From: Phycomyces blakesleeanus NRRL 1555(-)
Taxonomy: Eukaryota; Mucoromycota; Mucoromycetes; Mucorales; Phycomycetaceae
NCBI RefSeq assembly: GCF_001638985.1
Contig: NW_017265141.1
Span: 248,001-312,000, forward strand
Direction: 5' to 3'
DNA length: 64,000 nt
This document shows, piece by piece, positions 39,405 through 51,618 of this stretch (within the stretch, counting starts at the first letter, position 1; every line of letters starts with the position of its first letter). Both the position numbers and the translations under genes were made by a program. The notes under the pieces are model-generated. The model saw only the letters and a program-made list of their open reading frames with translations, ran no database searches and was not told the origin of the DNA.

Positions 39405-42400
39405 TTAATTTACAGGTTTTTTGATTGGATTCTTCTCGTAATAAGGAGAGATAGGACGTCTCCTCGGTGGCCGCCTTCTTGGGGAGCGAGATCTTGGTGA
39501 GCGAGATCTTGGACGTCTTCTTGGAGAGCGAGATCTCGGAGAACGGGATCTTCGCATGGATCTAACGCCATAACTTGATGGTGGACTACGATCTCGGCTG
39601 TGATATGAATTTGGACTGTGCATCAGATATCGTTCTGAGCTTAGGTTTCTGTTATATTCAAGCTTATCACTGAGACCCTCCCGCGGCTGAGATGATGGGC
39701 TACATGCCCTGACTCGACTTCTGGTTCTGCTAATGTTAATGTTTGGACTTGTGTCAGCAATTATATCTCTACTTGTGCTTCTACTCCTGTTTCTGCTTCT
39801 GTTTGTGCTTGTGCTTCTGTTTGTGCTCCTGCTCCTGCTTCTACTCCTGCTTCGATTTATGCGGCCAAGTCTACTTCTCAAAGAACTGGGGGGCTCGGTA
39901 TTATGTGGACCCTTGTATATATAGTTTGTCTCGGGTTCTTCGACTACATATTGATCCCGGACAATATGAGTGCCAAACCCGCCTATATCTGAATTTCGCA
40001 AGGCATGCATTTCGTCGCGTTGGACATTCTCGAGTTCTACAATGGAGATACCATTTGTGGCATCTACAACACCACGGGAAGGTCCAAACGTACGAGCCCA
40101 GCTAAGCTGTTGTTGTTGTTATTGTTGATGATGATGACAATATTGTAGAGATGGGAGATATGTTTTTTTTTTAAAAAAAAGCAAAAACACAGGGCAATGA
40201 ATTACTTTCTGTTTCCCATCTTTTTTTTTATATACATGATTTTTTGTTGCTGTTGCTGTTGTTGTTATGGTTATTGTTTATATTCCATTGATTGGTTTTA
40301 TCAGATTATTTTACTGTAAAATGGTTAAATAATTATACTCCTCTTCCATTCATTCAAACTGCCATATATTCAGCGCTTATAAGCTGTACACTTTGGCAAA
40401 AACCTTTTTTTGGTTTTGGTTATAAAAACAAGCAAGAAATATAGGAAGAGGAAGAGGATAGAAGACGAATGATAATAGAAAAAAAAAGACCCTAAAAAAT
40501 GACTTGCGACTAATGCACAATTAAACTTACTTTGACTTTCTCACCATTAGGACCTGTTTCGACTTTTGAGTTGACAGCCTTGACAGCTTCTTCACGTCTC
40601 GAGTATCGTACAAATCCACTTATTATCGTGCCTTTAGCCTTGACGGTCGTGAGCTAATCATGTTGAGTCAATCGTAAATACATCAACTCTATATCGTTTG
40701 TCTGCTATTCTTTCTTTCTTTCTTCGTTTGGAAAACTTTGGACGTGCCTTTACAGATGTCACTACTCCGTATTTCTCCATAGCCTTTCGGAGATCTTCTT
40801 TAGATGTAGTTGTTGCAAGAGGTCTTACGAAAACTGTCCTTGAGACGACTATACACCAGCAAATAAATAAAAGATAGTCTCTCTCTTTCTCTTACATATC
40901 TCTTCTTTTTCTTTGGAAGGAGAGAGAAAGAGAATAATGTATTGATTTACTTACTACAAATTGTTCCCCTTTCAAGACTTGGATCAAAGAAAGGGTAATT
41001 TTTCGGAATCGAACCGGCATCTTCTCTCAACATTCGTACAACTCTTTGAGCATTTTTTTTACCTGGAAGCCTCTTTTTCACAGGTTTAGCAGGCTTGTTT
41101 TTTGGTTTAGCAGGCTTATTTTTGGGTTTTGAAGCATTCACCTTTGAAGATGCTTTATGAAATTGCTCGGGAACGATGGGAGTTTGTAAGGCACCTCTCT
41201 TCAGAAACGCTCTTGGTCCAGTGGGTGGTAGTTCAGAGTTTTTCTGTCTATGGTTATCAATATCAGTAGTCGTTGATTCGGGGAGAATCAACGGCTCGAG
41301 TAAAAGGGCAGATTGGTCCAAAGTGTTTGAACCGCTGGTGCCACTGATGCCACTGTTACCACCGATTCCATTGATGCCACTGATGCCGCGGATGCCGCGG
41401 ATGCCACTGATGCCACTGATGCCACTGATGCCACTGATGCCGCGGGTGCTGCGGGTGCCGCTGGTGCTGCTGATGTTGTTGTTGGTTCGGCTGCTACTAA
41501 TGCTGCTGCTTGGAATCGCTGCAATCGGAGGCTCTGGGATGACAGATGCGTCGACATCTTTTGTTGGACTTGATTGCTGAACAGAAGGCGACATTCTCAA
41601 ATGACTTTGGATACCAAGAGTGTCTATGCCTGGATATATTGGATAAGGTTTAGGCGAGTCACTAGCATTCCTTTCAAAGCAACTTTCCACGAATGACTCG
41701 ATTTGTTTGGAGAACGAGCTAGCATAAGAAGGCGACAATGATGAAGATGTACGAAGCTGGGAGGATGGACTAAGAATAGATGACCCTGCTGGTTCCTTGG
41801 GCCGCCCCTGAAACTGGGGAAGGTCCAACCAGGATGTACGTGTGTCTTTCTCTACAGGTGCTGCTGTTTTAGGGTACATTGGTGTCCATTTTGCAAGTAT
41901 GTCAGCATCAGAGGGTTGTATCGGCTGTTCCTGAATTGAAGTATCCAACAATTGACTGTGGTTTCTGTCCTTTTCTATGACATTTTGTTCTTGGGGATGG
42001 GTTAAACCATGGACTCCATTGTTCTCCACTACACCATATGATGCCGATGATGGATGAGCTGGATACTCTTTGTAAGTATTTTGGATATGATGCTGTTCCT
42101 CGTGTTCGACATTTTCAGCATCTTCTTTATCATCATCTTCTGGTAGATAAGGCGGCGTTTTTGGACCATCATTGTCTATTTCCATCGGGATTATAGCTTG
42201 GTCATCTTCTTCGTGTTTAATTCTACTGCCGTGCGCCTCAATATAATTTTCAGAATTGGCTTCTAAATGACCAGTGGTATGGTTCTGCTGGGGACTGTTT
42301 TCGAACTCTCTTTGATTCCTGCGGATCGACGACTCTTGATTACCAAACTCATTTTTGTAACACTGATTGACGTGTTTGTTTTCTTGGTTTTGTGCTTCCG

Positions 42401-44177
42401 TCTGCATTTCAATTTGCATTGTGTGCGCTCCTTGTCCTTCAATGTCGTCATAATCACCACCATTATGATCGTCATTCTCGTCCTCGTCGTCCTCGATCGG
42501 TGGTGTTTTTGGACCGTCATAGTCATATTCTTCGTGGGTCTGTAAAGATGATGGTTGTGATGATTGAGATGCGTGTGGCGGGGAAGCGATATGGTCTGAT
42601 ATGGGCGTTTTTTCCCATGTCTCGGGTTGGATTGCTGTCTCTTCAGGGTTTATGGCTGAATCGATATCCATTTTCCAGTGCGCCCGTTGAAGTGCCTCTG
42701 CAAGTAATTTTGCGGTTGCTTCAGATGGAGCGGCTGCCAATTTGCTCATAAGCTGGGCTATAGTTAAAGGTACTGCGACGGAGACTGGTTCGGAAGATTC
42801 GACAGATTCGTCCCCTCTTGGAGGTGAGATTGAAAGCGTCCTTTTTTCTGGACTAGCCTGTGGAGCGCGTTTCTCGATTACTGGTGATGTAACCATAGAA
42901 TCCGCCGTAGAGTTATTGGCTAAGTATATAATCAATAGTGGTATAGTGGTATATAAAGCATACACAAGTACAGACACACAAGAATAAAGATATATACATA
43001 TACATGTATGTATGTATGTATATGAATACGAATATGTGTATATATATAATTAAAAACGTTCGTTATTTTCACTAGCCCTATCCACATGCACACGCACAAA
43101 GACAGATATATAAAGAGAGAGAGAGAGAGCAAGAGAGCGAAACAGGGAGATGGGTATGGAGAAAGATGGGTATTTTCCTTTCTTGATTTGCTGTTGCCTT
43201 TCGCAGTCCGTGGGGCTCTTTCTTTTTGGTGTTTAATTTTACCTGATGATTCGGATGGCCTGTTTGGATTTAAGGAAGAACTTTTGTGAAACAGCGTTTG
43301 CTTGAGGTGTGCAATATCATCTGGATGGTATATCTTTGTCTCGTTCCAAATATCCAAGACTTTAATCACCTTTTCCTATTAGTAATCACAACCAGTCTGT
43401 CAAGTCCACGTTTATTGCGCATCACAACATCACACATTCTTTGATGTGAATCATAAAGGGGAAAAAATTCTCACAATAGTAATAGACAATCTACCCCTAC
43501 TTATCTACCTACCCACACCCCCACTCTCCATCTTCCATCCTTATGTTATCTGTAAAGAGAAGGCTCCTTTCCCCTTTTTTTCTTCTTCCTTGTCTACCCA
43601 CATTCTCTTTCTATATATGTAATGCATAAGAAAGTGAGGAATATAGGCTTACCTTTTCGGTGGTCGTGCAATTACTAAAAGCACCTTTGAATACATCATT
43701 TCTAAAAAGAATTGAGAATGACTTGAGATAATTCTCAAGTCCTTCTCTCCTGCTTGGATCTTTGCGAGCCATCTTGGCAGCCATTCTTGAGATAGCATTG
43801 ATTACGTAGAATCCAGATAGTCTGTATTCAGGATGAGATTTCTTCATGAATTTGATAATAGATCTTATGATGGAAGTACTGTGCTATTCATTATTATTAG
43901 ATTATTTATTTTTTCAATTATTTGACGATATATATATATATATAGATATGGATGAATGAATAAATGAATAAATAAATAAATAAAATAATGGTGAGTATTA
44001 TTTCCTTATTTTGTTTTTTTTATCTTAATGTAGGTCATTCGCTTTTTATATTACCTGTGCATGAGCCATTGCCAAGTCTTGAAGGGTGATTATCTTTGAG
44101 GCAGAGACCGGTAGTCTCGAATGATAGATAGAATATAGTTCATGTTCAAATACTGCTGGATCGAATGAATGCGTCAT
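39405..44177 (-). CDS. Seb1/Nrd1/SCAF-like CID-RRM-RS protein
   Basis: RNA polymerase II CTD-binding RNA-processing/termination factor. Model: 44055-44177, 43653-43883, 43243-43375, 40955-42919, 40754-40848, 40531-40653 and 39405-40106 (3372 nt, 1123 aa). The CTD-interacting domain spans residues 1 to about 150 (FEHELYSIYHSRLPVSASKI ... FYVINAISRMAAKM ... VIKVLDIWNETKIY). A long disordered acidic middle follows. Then comes a single RRM (about 820-905; RTVFVRPL, GFVRYSRREEAVKAV) with the Nrd1/Seb1-type extension: LSWARTFGP, GISIVELENV, GGFG and VVEEPETNY. A C-terminal Arg-Ser tail of about 150 residues follows. Seb1 and Nrd1 share the CID-RRM order; the strong RS tail is more like metazoan SCAF proteins. 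The middle has a Gly-Ile-Ser minisatellite. Start is the ATG before THSFDPAVFEHE. Confidence 0.88.
41335..41470 (-). repeat. Coding 9-bp minisatellite (Gly-Ile-Ser units)
   Basis: About 14 tandem 9-bp units of the form GGCATCAGT (and variants) encode GIS/GIR/GIN/GNS triplets in the disordered middle of the Seb1-like protein. Confidence 0.9.
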
Positions 44178-45154
44178 GTTGGAAAGAGATGCAAATCTAA
44201 ACAATCTATAAAGACGTGCTATTCATTTATAGACAATTGAAATCCAATGAAATATATATATAATATAAATAATATATATATATCCGCCTATTTAAGCAAA
44301 TAATAAAAAAAAATAGATATATGAATATATATATAAAAGAAAAATCTACATGACTTTCAAAGTCCGACAGAAGAATAAAAAGGAAAGAATTTGGTACAAC
44401 AGTAGAAGGCTAGAGGTTATCACGAGTCACAAAGTTAAATTTTAATTGATTGTTCTAATTTACCCTTTTTTATTTTTACTTTTTTTTTTTCCCACCCCCC
44501 TTTTGAATATAACATGCCGCCATGATAGATCAAAGCATGGTAGTAAATGCCAAGTTATCTGATCTGCTACAATAGTGAAGCATTTTGGGTATTTAATGGC
44601 TACAATGGAGCTTCGTATTTAATCCGTAACTGAAAATAAGTTCCGTAATCTTATTAAAAGAAAATGAAAATGACAATTCACAAAAAATGTCTTTCGTATG
44701 GGTAATGGGTAATGGGTAATGGGTATATAAAGGCTTTTATAATTTCCAACATATTGGCTGAATCAAGCAATTGATCCTTTACTATTTATGAGTGACCGCT
44801 GTGGAACGTATGTTGATTTTAGGATATATTACTTGTCAAATGATACAAATACTTGAAGCTGTTGTCCTAAAGCTAAAAAAAAAACCCCCTTTGGCAGGTA
44901 GAAGAAAAGGCATTCCAGGACATGACAAGACAAGACTAATTGTGTAAACATATGTCTTTTTGCTGTGGATTGTGTTTGCTTTATCGACAATCTTTTATCA
45001 ACCCTCTTCTTTACTGTATCTAGGTTTACTAAGAAAAAATGCATACACATCAAGTAATCAAGTTATAAAAGTCCAATGCTAATTTTTATTTATTTTTTTA
45101 TATAATTTTGGCTTGAGTACCAAATAATAATACATGGCCTTGTTAAATTTATCG
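44178..45154. other. Intergenic Seb1-like / UBX protein
   Basis: Holds the promoter of the Seb1-like gene and the 3' end of the UBX gene. A (GGGTAAT)n tandem lies at about 44699-44727. The 74-codon minus frame at 44829-45053 is cysteine- and phenylalanine-rich but has no family resemblance that I see. No gene is supported. Confidence 0.4.
44699..44727. repeat. (GGGTAAT)n short tandem repeat
   Basis: Four near-identical 7-bp GGGTAAT units. Confidence 0.8.
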
Positions 45155-47542
45155 TTATTCTTGATTTACAGAGTTACCGTTGTATGTCTCTCGGTTGGTA
45201 GAATCAGTGGATCTCAAGGTATTCACATTTGAAGGAGAGTTTCTTTGTTTTATAGATAATGAAGTGTGAGAATACTTAACTGTCCTAATATAGTAAAGTA
45301 AAATAAAATTAATTTTTTTTTTAAAAAAAAAAAAACTTACGAATGATTGGTAGAAGCACTTGGTCCTCCCAAACGCTGACCGCCTCCTCCTTGCTGGTGT
45401 GAATTTGTGTAGCCACCGATATTTCCAGGTTCGGCTGGGAACAAGGATCCCAGGGCACTTGATAGGGTAGTACCCACTGTACCAGCAGCTTGGTAAAGTG
45501 TACCTGTGGCCGAATAGACATAGTCCATCAACCCACCACCCACAGTCGATGGAGCATATGCGTGACTGACATTCTTGATGGCCTTCATAATAATCGTTCC
45601 ACTTGGGCAGAGGTCTAGTTCGGTAAGCGATCGCTCTTCATCTCCGATACTAAACTGTCTTGTGGGGAACTGTGCCAATAATTTGTAAGGTTGATCTCCA
45701 TCACTACGATTCTATAGATACATATATAAAAATAAAACAAAATAAAGAATCATTAATATACATGTATGTGGATCTGCATGTACATGTGCATGTAGATTTG
45801 CATCTGCATCTACATCTGCATATATGTGTAGCATGTACCTGGTCAATCCAGTTCTGAACATTAGATAGCTTATCGGTAGCTTATATTGTGCAACAAAACA
45901 TCAATTAGAATTGTTTAACCAGCAGCTTTATACTTCCTTTCGTTTATAGACATGTCTAAATATCTAAATATCTTATATACTTTACCTTGAAACGTATTAC
46001 GGAGCGTAGAGCCATCTAGCTGACGGATACTAAGCTTACTTTGGTCGCTATTTTGTCTTGTTTATAGACAATATATGTTTGTATGTATATAGATATATTA
46101 ATATCTATATATTTAAAAATTGCTTATGTTCCAAGGTAAATTGACCTACCTTGACTTTTGCTTTGGCTCTGAAGTTTCTACTGGATTGCTTGGTTTGGCT
46201 ACTTGTCTGCTGGCTGCTTTCTCAGCTCTGTCGCGTGCAATCTGTTCCTTTACTCGCTTCCGGTGTTCTTCTTCTTCCTTTTTCTCTTTTCGCAATTTAT
46301 CAAAATATGCCTTGTTCTGTTTGTCTTCCAGACTCTCCTTTGTCTCCTGGTTTGCTTTACCATCCTCGCGTCTCTTGAGTTCTCTTTCGTGTGCTTCCTA
46401 TAATGTGTGTGTATGTTTTTTTTCTCTATTGTAAATTATCCAAACCCCAAGTTCAATTCTATTATTTTTCTTAAAAAAAAAATAGAAGAATATTTACCCG
46501 TTTTTCCCTTTCTTCTCTCTTTTTTCTCGCTTCTTCAAGTTTACGCTTTATCCTAGATAGCAATTTATTTTATTTTATTTTAAAAAAAGAAACAATTAGA
46601 ATTTGAATGATTTTTCTTTGCTTCTAATTAATATAATATAAAGAATTTCTTACTTTTCTTGCTTTTGAGCGTCTTCAGCAGGATTTACAGAGCGTGCTAC
46701 AGAGGGTACTGCCAAAGGTGCTGTCGAAGGCACTACTGAAGGTACCGCTGATGGTGCTGTAGCAGAGGCCGAGGTCGGTGTTGGAGTTGTGGGTGTTGCA
46801 TTGGGTGTTGGGGTGGCCAGTGCAAGCTTGCTTAGAGTATCGAGCTTTGTGATTATGGCATCGGGTGTGATATCTTCTGTACCAAAGTCCTTTATTATAC
46901 CTTGCCTACACATTAGCTGTATTAAAATCACATCGCATCATATCACATCACATATATTCTATTCTATCCTATCCTATCACGGCACAAACCAAGCTCACTT
47001 ATATTACAAACTTACTTTATAAAATAAACAATAGGAATATGATATGTTGGATCTAATATAAAGCCATCACAAGAAAGTAAATACATGCCCACCACATTAA
47101 CAACAACGGCAGCAAGTATTGGCAAACTATAATCTACTCACACAACTGGGTAAATAGCTTTGCGTTATCAGAATCCTTTTCAAGTTTCAAGGCAACCGTG
47201 TGCTCAGTTAGCTGTGCTGAGACCTAGAATATCAATAATGTATATATAAATATATATTAGCAAGATCCAAAGATGTGCTTTTATATTTTTTTTATTTATT
47301 TTTTTATACATTTGAGTCTTCCAAGGTGGCGCTTAATTGATCACTTTGAGGGGAATCGTCTACAATGATGAAGGTGAGATTCCGACTGTTGGTTCTTTTT
47401 CTTTTTTCTTTTCTTTTTTATTCAATATAATTATTAACTCACCATATATATAGACAAACAAAAGACAGTTTCTGTCGTTTACTTTGGATACTGCCTCTCC
47501 AATAGGTCCTTCAAACCAAATGTTGTTGGCAATTGATGACAT
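45155..47542 (-). CDS. UBX-domain protein, UBXN4-like
   Basis: Likely Cdc48/p97 adaptor, possibly in ER-associated degradation. Eleven-exon model: 47443-47542, 47310-47359, 47142-47223, 47016-47052, 46654-46905, 46498-46552, 46150-46397, 45986-46047, 45839-45879, 45341-45711 and 45155-45284 (1428 nt, 475 aa). A UAS/thioredoxin-like N-terminal domain (about 1-115: NIWFEGPIGEAV, LLFVYIYDDSPQSDQL, LYPTYHIPIVYFIKQG) is followed by a Pro/Thr/Ala linker and a Lys/Glu/Arg coiled coil (about 190-270). The UBX domain is about 276-355 (KLSIRQLDGSTLRNTF ... LLAQFPTRQF ... LCPSGTIIMKA). The tail has a glycine-rich stretch. The UBX FPR-type loop reads FPT here, so Cdc48 binding may be altered. All ten junctions are phase-consistent. 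Confidence 0.88.
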
Positions 47543-48569
47543 TAGTAGCAGTAGTAATACTAAAAATAAAGAAGGTGTACGTGACGGGGTTTAAAGATGT
47601 TTGAAAAAAATATAGTGCTTTAAAAAATTAAAAAAAAAATAAAGAGAGAGAGAGAGAGATAGCGATAGCGATAGAGTGATAAAAAGAGGGGAGGGGGGTA
47701 GTGGTAATAATTGAAGTAGTGGCAATTATAGTAGTGAGTATAGAATTGATTATGATCGATATTCTAAATAAAGGTATATATAAAACTCAAAAATTACAAT
47801 TTCTGTTTAAAAAGAAGATATAGCTAATGGTCAGATTAGTAAGGGAAGTTAAATGAAGTATTTATTGCTTGTCTTTTAGAGAGAAATGAACTGTGAAGAA
47901 GTAGAGATATTAAATAATAATAATATAATTCATTCAGGTTACAAGATTGCATTTTTGTTTCCTTCTTTTGTTTCTGTAATTTCTATATATAGAGATGTTT
48001 ACTAATAGTATCACATTAATGCATTTTAATCACGCTTCATAAAAGGAAATAGTAATAAGTACAAGAAATAAAAAAAAGGAGGTCCCAGTTTTCTGATCCC
48101 CCTCCCCCCTCTCTCTCTCTTTTCCCTCCCCTCTTATTTTGTTTTTGTTCCCCTCCTTTATATATTATATAGATAAAATATTCGAATTGTATGTATGAGT
48201 TAATATGTGGGTAAAGAGGTATAGAAGTGTATAAGAGTGTATAAAGAAGTGTATAAATGTGTGTGTGTCTATGGAAATATGTGCGTGTTTTAATAATTAT
48301 TTTTACTGATCCTCAGGTTGGACGAGTGCCACATTAACAATGGTAAATGGAATATAAAGTCGGCTGTCAATTGTGGGACAGACTTTTTATATATACATAT
48401 CATTTTGATAGCCAGCAATATTATTATTATATAAACATTTTTCTAAAAAAAAAAAAAAAGAAAAGCTAACCAACCCCAATTCTAATCGCTTTACCTTTAT
48501 TAGCCTTGAATATTATTATTTATATATATTTTATATATATATTTTATATATAAATTTAAATAAAATTTA

Positions 48570-48571
<2 letters not shown>

Positions 48572-48609
<38 letters not shown>
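48572..48609. repeat. (AAT)n microsatellite
   Basis: About 12 AAT units in the UBX/FPK1-like divergent promoter region. Confidence 0.9.
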
Positions 48610-48696
48610 TATTATTTCACTCCCTAGACGCCTCTCTTTCTTTTCTCTTTTGCTTTTACTTTTATTTTATTTCATTTTTTATTATTTTTATTATTT

Positions 48697-48742
48697 ATTT
48701 TATTTTATTTTATTTTATTTTATTTTATTTTATTTTATTTAA
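48697..48742. repeat. (TTTTA)n microsatellite
   Basis: Nine or so TTTTA units, with one T-to-A change near the end. Confidence 0.9.
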
Positions 48743-48909
48743 TTTTATTGATTTAATTTTTATTTATATATATTTTTATATATATAATATCTTACAATTA
48801 CACACGCATACAACCACACACACACACATCGACACATCGACACTCATTCACCCATTCACTCATTCACTCATTCGCTCGTTCACTCAGACACTCAGACACT
48901 CAAACACTG

Positions 48910-48913
<4 letters not shown>

Positions 48914-48945
<32 letters not shown>
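48914..48945. repeat. (CA)n microsatellite
   Basis: About 16 CA units, 90 bp before the kinase start codon. Confidence 0.9.
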
Positions 48946-48947
<2 letters not shown>

Positions 48948-49035
48948 AACGACGCAGCCATAGCCACACAGCCAAAAGAAAGAGAAATAGAAAGAGAAAT
49001 ACAATTGAGAAATATTATATTGCTTGTATTTCACA

Positions 49036-51618
49036 ATGACAGTTTATAGAGATGATAAGGATGTAGAGATGGCCATCACAGCTCCACCTCCATCCTACTC
49101 GTCTTCCCAGATACCTTCTAGGTTCAAGTCTTTCTTTAGTCCTCAGGCTAGCGACATTTCATGCGATTCCTACCTGTCCTCCTCGTCCTCCTCTTTTACC
49201 GTTCCAAACGACTTTGAAGCCCCCAAGCAACAAAAGGGCTTCAAGAGCAACTCTTGGTTCTCAAACACATCCCTCGCCACAAACTCCAACAAAGGAATCC
49301 GCAGAGTCGCCTCAGCTCCCAACGCAAACTCGCTCAACGCACACCGCCCTCCGAACTACCCTGCCCAGTCTCAGTCTCAGTCCCAGTCTCAGCATCAGAA
49401 TCCTCCCCACTACAGCAGTCTTCTCCAGATGAAACTCAACAGTAGTACCTCTGAAGCGTTCTCTTCTGTTCCTGCCTTTCCAGGCCAACTTCAACGTGTA
49501 CGATCTTTCCGTCGCACATATAGCTCAAATAGTATTAAGGTGCGCCAGGTTGAGGTCGGTCCGTCTAGCTTTGTTAAGATTCGTATGCTTGGCAAGGGAG
49601 ATGTTGGCAAGGTTTATATGGTCAAACAAAAGGACACTGACAAACTATTTGCCATGAAAGGTAATATCTATAAAAGTATAAACATTATTTTTTCTATATT
49701 GTGCTTATTGGTAAATCCTAAATTTATAATCTACAACAATATATATATATATATTCGTAAATGTATGAATATGAATTTTGTTAATGATTTCTTCTTCTTT
49801 GTTGTTGTTGTTGTTGTTGTTGTTATTCTAGTACTCTCAAAGAGGGAAATGATCAAACGCAACAAGATCAAGCGTGCCCTGGCTGAGCAGGAGATCCTTG
49901 CCACCTCAAACCACCCCTTTATCGTCACTCTGTTCCATTCATTCCAAAGCCAAGATTATCTTTATTTCGTCATGGAATATTGTATGGGAGGAGAGTTCTT
50001 TAGAGGTAAGAAACAAAGAAACAAATACCTCTTCTTTAAGTTCATGCACACACACACATATATATATACTTCTTCTTCTTTGGTTCTGTTTGTTTGTTTG
50101 TTTGTTTGTAATAAATCACACCCTAATTAATTATAATTAATTGATTTTTTTTTATTAATTAATATCTATATCCTTTTTAACCTGTGTTGTATTTTAGCAC
50201 TTCAATTGAGACCAGGAAAGTGCTTGGACGAAGAAGGAGCAAAATTCTATGCAGCCGAGGTTACTGCCGCATTAGAATATCTTCATCTTCAGGGTCATAT
50301 CTACAGAGATCTCAAACCAGAAAGTAATGTGGACAATCTCATACTAAAGAAAACATGAACTCAATTCAAGTATAATTACGCGTGTGTGTATGTACGTGCA
50401 TATGTGCGTATATGTACATGTATATACATATTTACACGCACACGCACATATATATATACATATATACATATTATCATTATCATTATCATTTCTGTAGATA
50501 TTCTTCTTCATCAAAGTGGACACATTATGCTGACTGACTTTGATCTCAGCAAGGGATCTAGTCCTCCAGGAAAACCAGGTGTAGTCAAGGCTAGTTCACC
50601 CAACCAAGTAAGTATTATTTTTTCTCTAATTTATAGTATACTAGATATGATTGGTTGAGAGAATTTGATTGTACATTATTGTCATTTTGATCTTGATCCT
50701 GATTCTTGATTTTGGTCAATGTTTCTATTGTTCATTTACACATACGCATATATATACACATGCATACATCTAAATACAATTATTCCTTTTTGTATGTATA
50801 TCTTTATCTTTATCTTTATATTGTTTATTATCACCTTTACAAGCCGCCGTCGATCAACACAAAATCATGTGTCAATAATTTACGAACAAATAGTTTTGTC
50901 GGCACCGAAGGTACTCCACACTTCGCTTCGTACTTTGCGGGCCATGCGCTGATACTTCCCTAGAATACATTGCTCCCGAGGTTATCAAAGGTTGCGGTCA
51001 CACCAGTGCCGTTGACTGGTGGACCCTGGGCATCTTGATTTTCGAGATGCTCTATGGAACAACCCCTTTTAAGGGTGCCAATAGAAACGAGACCTTTTCA
51101 CGCATCATGTTTTGGGAAGTCAAGTTTCCTGATCAACCGGCACCCTATCAGAACCGGACCCTGTCGAGTTCGGGCAAGAGTCTCATCCGAAAACTGCTGC
51201 ACAAGGATGAGAACAGTCGACTAGGATCCTGCGCGGGCGCGGCTGATGTCAAGTCACACCCTTTTTTCAAAAACGTCAACTTTGCACTCCTTAGACACCA
51301 ATCGCCTCCAATCCTGCCTCTTATCCACAAGTCAAACGGTATCGATGCCGTTAACTTTCGAAGAATGCCACCAGAGAGCATGAGCCTTGATCTAGAATCA
51401 GACGATGTCATGGTCAGCATTCACAATGACCATAAAAATAACCCCTTTGAGAAGTTTAGTTCAAGTAAGTCAGTCATCTTGGTCTTTAACAAAGACAAAG
51501 AGAACCCTTTTATTTTTATTTTTAATTTTTATTAAATTAAATTAAATTAACCACCATTACAATAGTGACTCTGTATCATGAAGGTGATTCTGACTCTGAA
51601 ATCGACAGTGAGGTCTAG
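49036..51618 (+). CDS. AGC kinase, FPK1/KIN82/nrc-2 type
   Basis: Seven-exon model: 49036-49660, 49832-50005, 50198-50323, 50498-50607, 50844-50910, 50964-51464 and 51566-51618 (1656 nt, 551 aa). FPK1 and KIN82 phosphorylate and activate phospholipid flippases; nrc-2 is the Neurospora relative. Residues 1-170 are disordered and Ser/Gln-rich. The kinase domain begins about residue 177: [58 protein letters not shown]. An insert follows before [15 protein letters not shown], as is usual in this subfamily, then [15 protein letters not shown]. The DFG Phe-Gly is DFD here, which is normal for FPK/nrc-2. The fifth intron is only 53 nt. ATG 49036 is the first ATG in frame. High confidence. Confidence 0.93.

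Larger units (their letters stand above)
47543..49035. other. 1.5-kb divergent promoter region UBX / FPK1-like
   Basis: Head-to-head region packed with simple repeats: GA tract at about 47642-47662, (AAT)n at about 48572-48609, (TTTTA)n at about 48697-48742, CACTCATT-type repeats at about 48838-48905 and (CA)n at about 48914-48945. The last 150 bp probably lie in the 5' leader of the kinase gene. No gene is seen. Confidence 0.45.

Noticed and set aside
40741..40754. GC donor (AAGGCACGT) at the end of the first RRM exon of the Seb1-like gene
   Set aside because: A normal GTAAAG donor seven bases earlier gives a correct phase and a better RRM sequence, so no GC donor is needed.
41176..41580. 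134-codon plus frame rich in Pro, Leu and Met
   Set aside because: Antisense of the Gly-Ile-Ser minisatellite in the Seb1-like gene.
40947..42977. Independent 676-residue protein starting MSVLVYALYTT
   Set aside because: The first about 20 codons are intronic; the body is exon 4 of the CID-RRM protein, joined in phase to the CID exons upstream and the RRM exons downstream.
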